This document shows, piece after piece, positions 57,265 through 64,000 of a stretch of 64,000 bases of DNA. Source of the DNA: Jaapia argillacea MUCL 33604. Taxonomy: Eukaryota > Basidiomycota > Agaricomycetes > Jaapiales > Jaapiaceae. Numbering within the stretch: the stretch's first letter is position 1; each line of letters starts with the position of its first letter. The notes under the pieces were generated by a model, which worked only from the letters and a program-made list of their open reading frames with translations, was not told where the DNA came from and did not search any database. The stretch lies in assembly GCA_000697665.1 (NCBI GenBank), contig KL197732.1:342445-406444 (forward strand), read 5' to 3'. The position numbers and the translations under genes were made by a program.

Positions 57265-57664
57265 TGTTATGATTCCCTACTACACTCCAGATCAACACCC
57301 CACCTTCTAGTATGATCCAGACTATGGACTACGTACCCCTATGTCTCTGACTCACAGATCCAGACCACTGACTGTGGACTATGGACTACGGACCCCTGAC
57401 CCCTAACTATGGACTCATATCCTTCCAACTCACTTTGACTCATTCTCATTCTTCTTGACTACAGACTATGGACTGTGCTTCATCTTAGTATAAATACCTG
57501 CCTGTATTCACTAGTATTCCCCATCTTGTTCACTTTGTCAATATAGATCATTATCTTTATTCACATTGTCTCAACTTGATCCCTGTCTGATCATTTGTCT
57601 GGAAACCTCTGATAGTCCCTCATCCTCTCATCATTCTACTTCTGGGGCTGTAGCCTAGATAACA
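57265..57664 (+). mobile_element. LTR-like sequence (about 400 bp)
   Basis: The ends form the short inverted pair TGTTAT...ATAACA. A TATA-like box (AGTATAAATACC) lies near 57490, preceded by a degenerate repeat of CTATGGACTAC(G)-type units (57315-57480), as in U3. I found no matching 5-bp flanks and no coding internal region, so it is a fossil fragment of an LTR element at most. Confidence 0.5.
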
Positions 57665-58693
57665 TCAGAGAAGTAACAATCTTAACAACAAACAAATTCT
57701 ATGGAGCTCTCTTCAATTGGCACTGATACACATGTATTCCTACATTTTCTATTATCTCTGGAGCACTGTGGGTCAAAATCTACCCTTTATTGTTGATTTT
57801 GGGGCAATTTTGGCAATGTTATGACTTAAAAAATGGATTCAGCACAAAGTCTAGTGATCTATGACCAGGGAGGAATATTCATACAGCAAAGTGCTCCATG
57901 ACAGTGACCTGTGGCATGCTGAAGTGATTGAAATGGTACAGTACTATACAACCTCTATTGGCCGCACCATTAGTTGTGAGCCTACAGGAGATATTAACTG
58001 CTGTGCTAATAACAGGTTTATTGAACTGTTCACCAGTGTTGGTTGATTTGTTACCATCCTCAAAATGTTTGTTAGGTGACAGATTATTAAAGGGGGTTAA
58101 ATAGCAGAACCATGTGCTGAAACCCACATTTGGATTGCAGATATCTGGAAACTCAACAGTTTTCCAAACTTCAAAACTACAGTTGCCAAGCTCATAATGC
58201 ATGGGCTCATAATGCATAGCTTAAGGGCAAAACCATGTTGGTGACTGCTAATCATGTATGAAACTGCAATAATGGATAATGCATGCAGATATAGGGTGAT
58301 TATGCATTATTAAAGCCCAAAATAGACATGTACATCACAAAAGCCCTCTTATCAAGACTGTGTTAGTCCCTGGGTGGACTACTCTGTGCTCAAAACCACC
58401 TTTCATGCTGATTTCGGATGCCAAGAAATAATTTAGGCACCAGTAAGAGGCTTATCAGAGGTTGCTGATGATTGATGCATGACCAATTGTCACAAATGTT
58501 ATATATTATCATGCATTGTAACAGCATGTGATAGTGTGCAACTGCATAATGCCTTATAATGTATAAGAGATTGGGGTTATGGACATTATGCACTATGAGC
58601 TAAGCAACTATAGCAGAATTCATAGTAGATACAAGTACAAGGTAGAATTTCAGAAGTGGAGAGAGAATCAATTCTCTAGTACTGCAAACTGGT
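57665..58693. other. AT-rich stretch without gene
   Basis: No supported ORF. The part from about 58190 to 58600 contains many ATAATGCAT-like words (near 58195, 58212, 58275, 58302, 58550), suggesting decayed short repeats. Confidence 0.5.
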
Positions 58694-60910
58694 TCAAAAA
58701 GTGAAAAACCAGAGAAATAGAGTTAAACACATACAAAGCTTATGATCATTGATAAGGCGATGCAAGATTGTCTGACAGCCTTCATTATCAGACCAAAAAA
58801 ACTGGGGATCTATCTCCAAACTTTGTATAGAATTCAAAAGGTTGGCTAGAATTGCTAGTGCCTTGACATCATGCCATACTTGCTGAAACAATACATCCCA
58901 GGTTATTTGGCCAGAGGAAAGGAAGGATGGCTGGGCAATTATGGCACTGGCTAGAAAAAGATTAAATAAGCATATAAGAATACAATTACTACATACAAGA
59001 AATGGCATATATTGCTTGTTGGTGGATTGAGAATCCAGTAGTCTAAAAGGTGGAGTGATTAGGTTGGAAAGCAAGCAATACCAGAGCATACCTGCACTTG
59101 AATCCAGGCACAAAAGTTTGTCAAAAGGGGTAGATAGTGCCTCTATATACATGAGAGCAAGGTAAGTCAGTATATATGCATCAGAGAGAGAACTATTGTA
59201 GCAACTTACATCCTGTTCATATAATTGGAGTGCCAAATAAGGAGTGAACAAAGAGGTTAACAAGAGTAGTAATGATACACACAAACTGATGGAATTGTGA
59301 GAGAAAGGTCTAGATGGCTGAGAGACTAGAGCCAAAGTGGATAAGCACATACCAGCTGTTCATAGAACCCAGAGAGCAGAGAACATGAGCTGGCTGAGAG
59401 ACTGGGGCCAAACTGGACAAAGCACTCACGTCCTGTGGATGGAACCCAGGGAGCAGAGAACATGAGCTGGCTGAGAGACTGGGGCCAAACTGGACAAAGC
59501 ACTCACAAACTGTCAATAAAACCAAAGAGCAGAGAATATGAGTGCACAATATACAAGCTCTAAGATGTACAAATGACTCACATCCCATGGAAACCAATAT
59601 AATACTATCTTAACCAATGCCTCCATAGCTATTTTTTTTTTGCCCTCACAACATTTGTATACCAGAGTACAAGCTCTGTGTCTTCTGTCAGTTAAGACCA
59701 ATAATACACAATCTCCGAGTTTTTACCTTTTAACTCCCCATTTTACACATAGATCCAAATTGTTCTGCTGGATGCACACAAACAACTTCCTTAATGTATC
59801 ATTCCCAAGAGCATCTGCAGTTTTCTCCAGCAACTCATCACATTGTGTTTCTGGCTCATTCATATCTAAATAAACAAAATCAATATCAAAATATACAGAA
59901 CAATCAACCATACATTCTTTGAAGTTTTACATCTCTGGAAGGTGGAAACTTCATTCCACCAAATATACTTGCATATTCCCTGGAGAAACGATCAGATGCA
60001 GTTACAGATGCCTGGTCAAAGGCATCCATTTCATCCACCCCCTCATTTATAAGGAATTCTTGAGTCTGTAGCACAAAGTCTTCAAATTTTGTATAGATTG
60101 CAATCACTGGAACTGCAAGGTGTTCACTTCCATATTCCTTCAAAAGCAAATGATACAAACCTGCCCCAGGATCACACTGCTGGAAAAACCTTGCCTCTGC
60201 TCCAGTTAAGAGACGGCCGGCATTGTCAGCCGGGAGACAATACCTTTTCACCTAGTTGATCAATACCGGGACATTAGGTGGAAGGCTGATGACACACCAA
60301 ATAACATGCAACTGCTTTCGCAAGTCTCTCTCTCTCCCTCGACTCTGAATGAAGTCTTGTATAATATTAAATTCCTCGGTGGATCCACATTCAAACCCAC
60401 GGGAATCGTGAAAGACATATCGAGGATTGGCCGCAAATATCATTTCATCCTCGATGTTGTGGACACCCCGCTGTCACTTGGTATTCGTTCAGATTGAATG
60501 ATCAAACAATCGGCTACATACCTCCTCGCTTGGCGCAACGGCTGAGAGGCCAATCTGGCCGATGATGTGTGATCAGGGATCCTCGTCGCCAAGGCCAATT
60601 TGCCACTCACTTTCTGTCCTTGTGCATTCAAGATCGTTGGCTGATCGGTCGTGTTGCAGACTTTCTGCAGGATGGTCGTTTTCCCCGCATTCGCCTTGCC
60701 CATCACCAGAACGCGGAATCGGCTATACTTCCGCCTGAGTCGAAGGGTTCGGTCATCCATGGTATGCTGGTACGGGTCAAAGATGAGGGAGGATCGATAA
60801 CGATGAGCGCCTGCGTGAGTGCGCTCCTTGTCACAGTGGTGACATCTCGGCGTTACGGCTTCATCCTCGACACATAAGCCGACCGCAGGGCTCGCATCCT
60901 TAGTTCTCAT
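58694..60910 (-). CDS. Septin/AIG1-like P-loop GTPase of basidiomycete type
   Basis: Translation from 60910 (or the second ATG at 60760) gives a basic lead and the P-loop FRVLVMGKANAGKTTILQKV with CNTTDQPT (switch I region). After short introns come MIFAANPRYVFHDSRGFECG (G3, DSRG), STEEFNIIQDFIQ, YCLPADNAGRLLTGAEARFF and VPVIAIYTKFEDFV, where TKFE matches the G4 (TKxD) position. GMKFPPSRDVKLQRMY and TADALGNDTLRKLFVCIQQN then complete the G domain. Donors and acceptors are mostly canonical. The 3' third (58694-59660) is AT-rich with many introns, including the tandem array at 59205-59581; its exon chain is uncertain, and a plausible last exon holds KALAILANLLNSIQSLEID. The family is expanded in mushrooms, with unknown roles; heterokaryon or immune functions have been suggested only by analogy to animal GIMAPs. 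Whether the gene is active is unclear. Confidence 0.65.
59316..59544 (-). repeat. Tandem repeat of an intron-like unit, three copies of 76-77 bp
   Basis: On the + strand, units starting GGCTGAGAGACT begin at 59316, 59392 and 59469. Read on the minus (coding) strand, each contains a donor (GTGAGTGCTTTG or GTATGTGCTT), a pyrimidine-rich middle (CCAGTCTCTCAGCCAGCTC) and an acceptor (GACAG, CCACAG, GAACAG). Successive acceptor and donor are separated by exactly three bases (TTT, GAC, CTG). Units two and three are nearly identical; unit one is more diverged. Confidence 0.8.
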
Positions 60911-60997
60911 TTATACCGGACACTTCTCCCGTTTCGTCCTTCCTCGGATCGCAGCAGCACTATTGGGCGTCGCAACTCACACATCGCACGTTTCATC

Positions 60998-61210
60998 ATG
61001 TCTCCGACTGAGGCAATGCTCTCCCTCGTCACCTCAGGTGACCTTCGAGATGGCGACTGGTTCCTGGTGAGCTCATATTTGCCGCTCCTCCTTTCCAAAG
61101 TTTCATCCCGTCCTCAATCAACAAACCCAGACATAGCCAGGAATACCCATCAAAGCATCGCATCCAATACTTCCGCCTGCCCGGTTTTCTCTCAACTAAA
61201 TCAAGTATGA
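60998..61210 (+). CDS. Possible first exon of a hypothetical gene
   Basis: The frame starts MSPTEAMLSLVTSGDLRDGD and meets a donor-like GTGAGC after WFLV near 61065. It is divergent to the GTPase gene starting at 60910. No domain recognised; a downstream partner exon could be in the 61317-61880 frame, but I found no compelling join. Confidence 0.25.
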   Translation: MSPTEAMLSLVTSGDLRDGDWFLVSSYLPLLLSKVSSRPQSTNPDIARNTHQSIASNTSACPVFSQLNQV

Positions 61211-61316
61211 ATCTTCAAATCATGACGCCTGTCTGCCGGGTTCGCTCTCCCGATCTCGGGCTCGAATCCTAAACCAAACTCGCAAATAGAAGGGACATGA
61301 AGTGATGGGCCGTTAG

Positions 61317-61880
61317 ATGGAACCATCCCTCAGTTACAAGCAGTTTTTCAATGTCGCGGAGGATTGTGAGCGCCCCTTGTACGTACGAACTTCTCAGTTC
61401 CCTTTTTCTTTCAATGACAGTCGAATGGTTCATTCGATCGGTAACACGGACGATCTAGGTGCAACCGTACGAGTCTCAAAACCTCTTCCGGTCACCCGAC
61501 TCATCAAACCCTTTGACACATTCCGAATCGATCTCGGCATACAGGCCCAAACTGCCAGGTTCACTACCGTAGCCACGCCTTATGGAGATCGGCACAATCG
61601 ATTAACAGTCCACTCGTCATCCTGCTGCAACTCCTCTCGTTCCCGCTCTCGGCCCGGTCGCAGGTGTTTCGCCCGAGCCCATCGCTTCACGTTCGCATGT
61701 CGAACATTCACTCGTACCTGCAAGAACAGAACTTTGCCCCTTGTCCTTTATGATGACACAAAGTTCTTGCCTCCAGCTACATCTCACCTCGGCTCGCCCA
61801 CCGTCACATCAGTTGATCGCCCAAACACATCAGGATGGCGAAGATTGAAGAATGTAGCAAGTGACGTCAATCGACACTGA
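61317..61880 (+). CDS. Hypothetical protein, unsupported by family
   Basis: An open frame of 187 codons starting MEPSLSYKQFFNVAEDCERP. The first half (DDLGATVRVSKPLPVTRLIK, FDTFRIDLGIQAQTARFTTV) has protein-like composition. The second half is Ser/Arg/Cys-rich (NSSRSRSRPGRRCFARAHRF) and could be chance coding. No motif recognised and no splice evidence. It ends about 160 bp before the duplicated eIF4E locus. Confidence 0.3.
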   Translation: MEPSLSYKQFFNVAEDCERPLYVRTSQFPFSFNDSRMVHSIGNTDDLGATVRVSKPLPVTRLIKPFDTFRIDLGIQAQTARFTTVATPYGDRHNRLTVHSSSCCNSSRSRSRPGRRCFARAHRFTFACRTFTRTCKNRTLPLVLYDDTKFLPPATSHLGSPTVTSVDRPNTSGWRRLKNVASDVNRH

Positions 61881-62019
61881 GGTCGGGCGAAGAGTGGATA
61901 CCGAAGGAGAGAGCGAGTGGTGCTGTGGCGAATAAGGATGGCGCTTCAAAGGTGAGGTTTAACAGGTTCTATATTTCGAGGTTCGTGTGCGCTGACAGGG
62001 ATCCTCCCAACTAAAGGAG

Positions 62020-63915
62020 ACGACGCCGCCTTCGACAACGATGCATTCCCGTCCATCCGGCTACGCCAAACCCGACAGAGCTGCACCAGCCCCACGATTG
62101 GCCTCCATCAACTCGCTGCTCGGATGCACCCCACTCCAAATAGCGAAGCGAGCCCCGTCGCTCGTCCCCGTCGCGCCGCATCCCTACTTCGCACTGGTTC
62201 CACAACCAGTTTAGCCAGCACAGCAGATTCCATGGTTGTCAACGTACCAAGCGCTCGTTCAACTTTCCCAAGCCTCTCCACTTCCCCTCCCAACCCCACC
62301 ATCTGAGAAACTCAAGCAACACAATCTGGAGAACTTGAATGCTGCGACAGTGACGAGTTCTCCTGTCGTTGAGAGGAAGTTGAAAGTGGGGTATAAGAAT
62401 ATCCCGAGTTTGGATGCGATTACGGCGAGGTTGGCGAAAGCTAGGACGTTGAGTATTGATGGGAGTCCTAAACTTCCTGATGCCGAGACTATCGAGGATC
62501 CAAGACTTCAGGTGTGAGGATATTGGCTCCTGAACATCCATTGGAGAATAAATGGTCTGTCCATGCCCCATCTTATCCAACGTCTCTACTAATCAAGTCG
62601 CGTTACAGAACACTCTACCACGATCAAAAACTTCCATCCCATTCACACCCGCCCCACCCCCAGACGCAACCTCTACCACAGCAATGATCCACGCCGACGC
62701 ATCCGGGTCCACAGATTACGAAGCAGGCCTAACCATCGTCGGTGAATTCTCCGCAGTCGAAATCTTTTGTCGTTATTTCAACTGGCTCAAACCTCCTTCC
62801 AAATTCGAACGCAATTACAATTATCATCTTTTCAAGAGTGGGATTAAATCCATGTGGGAGAATCCTGCTAATGCGAATGGAGGAAAGTGGATGTTGACTA
62901 TGAAGGGGAACCCGGCGTTGTTGGATAGGTGCTGGAGTTGGTTGGCTATGGCGCTTGTTGGGGAGGAACTTGAGGATGGTGAGTTTGGTTTTCGGTTTCC
63001 TTGCTGGGCATATGCTTATGTTTGATTTCGTTGGTGGTAGATGGTGACGGAGAAGGAGGAGACATGATATGCGGAGCCGTCGTCAGCTTCAGGAGTAAAG
63101 TCGATAGAATCCAATTATGGACAAGGGGCAAAGACGACGTGGAGAGGTTAAACGCCATCGCCAAAAAGATGGTCAAGCTTCTCGATACATCAGAAGCGGA
63201 TGCGATTGGTTCAGAATTCCAGGTCCGTTTGCTCCACCTTTTCACGATGCATTCCCTAATCGAACATTCGATGCCTCGCGATAGTATAATACAGAAGATC
63301 GACCCCCGCCGAGTAAGTTCTTAGCTATTCAGACTCAACCACAATCGTCTTATCGGGCTTCCTTCCATGGTGGACCTCCTAGTGGGAAGGGTTACGCGAG
63401 TCCGGCAAGTGGTATGTCTTCTTCCTTCCTTCCTCTTTCGTTCGCTCGTTCGTTCCCATACCGTTTTATCTCATACCCCCACCCACCTCTACTCTCCCTA
63501 TATGCTAACATCCAACCACCCAGGTCCAGGCGAAGCACCAGCACCAATGAGCGCACCACCAGGCGCACCCGGTAGTGCATTTGGAAGTTTGCAGTTGGAG
63601 GTGGGGGTGTGTTTGGAGGTGGGTGGAGGGAGGAGAAGTAGGCTCTTGTGGCCTTCACGGCCTTATGCTACGTCAAGGGGAGGGGATGAGGAAGATGTGA
63701 GGATGAAGCGTTTTCTGGCCAACACGATAAGATGACAAGTGAAGTTATTAGGATATGTATGTTTGTTCGCGTATGGTTTCTTGAAACTTTGACATATCTT
63801 GTATCTCTCGACCTTTGCTGCGATGCGACGCATCGTTGGATGTCTCGAGTGCCAGCGTGATAAGTTGGTGAGAATTTCGTGGATTCCGACGGTATGCAAG
63901 CATAGGGAGGCGTCT
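62020..63915 (+). repeat. Segmental duplication, unit 2 (eIF4E locus copy)
   Basis: Direct copy of 45040-46966 with numerous substitutions and several small deletions. Similarity begins just before the start codon region (CGACAACGATGCAT) and ends near AAGCATAGGGAGGCGTC. Confidence 0.85.
62041..63640 (+). pseudogene. Decayed second copy of the eIF4E gene
   Basis: The first ATG region is kept (MHSRPSGYAKPDRAAPAPRL) but a 4-base loss near 62105 shifts the frame. About 40 bases of the Ser/Pro linker are missing near 62303, one base is missing near 62503, and one base near 63588 changes the Gly-rich tail. The cap-binding exon remains open (DYEAGLTIVGEFSAVEIFCR, YFNWLKPPSKFERNYNYHLF, ALLDRCWSWLAMALVGEELE), with MWEN instead of MWED after GIKS. 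The exon with ICGAVVSFRSKVDRIQLWTR and its splice sites are also intact. A full-length protein is not possible. A transcript starting internally could still give a core domain, but Glu/Asp to Asn next to the cap-binding Trp-Glu suggests relaxed selection. Confidence 0.85.
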
Positions 63916-64000
63916 ACCTTCAAAGACGGCGATAGTTATGGAATCAATGCGTTGGTGGTATAATACTCCGTCTCCGCCCAAGCGCGATAATGATACATCA

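Noticed and set aside
61230-61290. tRNA T-arm-like sequence (GGCTCGAATCC)
   Set aside because: No acceptor, D or anticodon arm of tRNA form around it.

Overview
The window reads as Agaricomycete (basidiomycete) nuclear DNA. Genes are split by many short introns of about 50-65 bp with GT...AG ends. Conserved proteins are of fungal type (Brr2, eIF4E, an RNAi-type RdRP, TDG/Mug glycosylase, omega-like GST, M20 peptidase, septin-like P-loop GTPases). Class II transposon relics of basidiomycete type (Plavaka-like, pogo-like, a second DDE family) and short LTR remains lie between them. No CRISPR, operon or bacterial feature is present.

Layout. 1-12.1 kb is accessory DNA. It holds two copies of an element with long inverted repeats and a TA target, one interrupted by an unrelated 2,277-bp element. 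A pogo-type derivative sits directly beside that copy. Next come an internally deleted aldehyde dehydrogenase, an intact omega-like GST whose 3' end and downstream DNA are tandemly duplicated, and a P-loop GTPase gene split by the second inverted-repeat element, which contains a 434-base assembly gap. 12.5-19.6 kb has two small unrecognised genes and a decayed transposase gene, possibly one composite element. 19.6-21.5 kb is empty.

21.5-46.7 kb is the gene-dense host block: a serine-rich protein (+), a large RdRP/SF1-helicase gene (-), an AAA-type P-loop protein (+), an M20 peptidase (-), a TDG/Mug glycosylase (+), Brr2 (-) and eIF4E (+). A broken copy of the 5' end of the TDG gene lies on the far side of the peptidase gene.

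46.7-62 kb is transposon-rich again: a DUF6532-like gene, a Plavaka-like relic, a DDE relic with a solo LTR in it, further LTR-like sequence and a second P-loop GTPase gene with a tandem array of intron-like units. 62-63.9 kb is a decayed second copy of the eIF4E locus.

How it fits together. The most notable gene is at 24165-30202. A cellular (QDE-1/SAD-1/Rdp1-type) RNA-dependent RNA polymerase reads in frame, across short introns, into a Upf1-like SF1 helicase. In other fungi these activities reside in separate partner proteins of RNA silencing. The gene also carries one in-frame TAG. A second window-wide pattern is that nearly all stops in the DNA-transposon relics are TGA at positions where the surrounding protein suggests arginine, as expected from C-to-T change at CGA codons. 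All calls are by eye from sequence and remembered family features; no database search was run.
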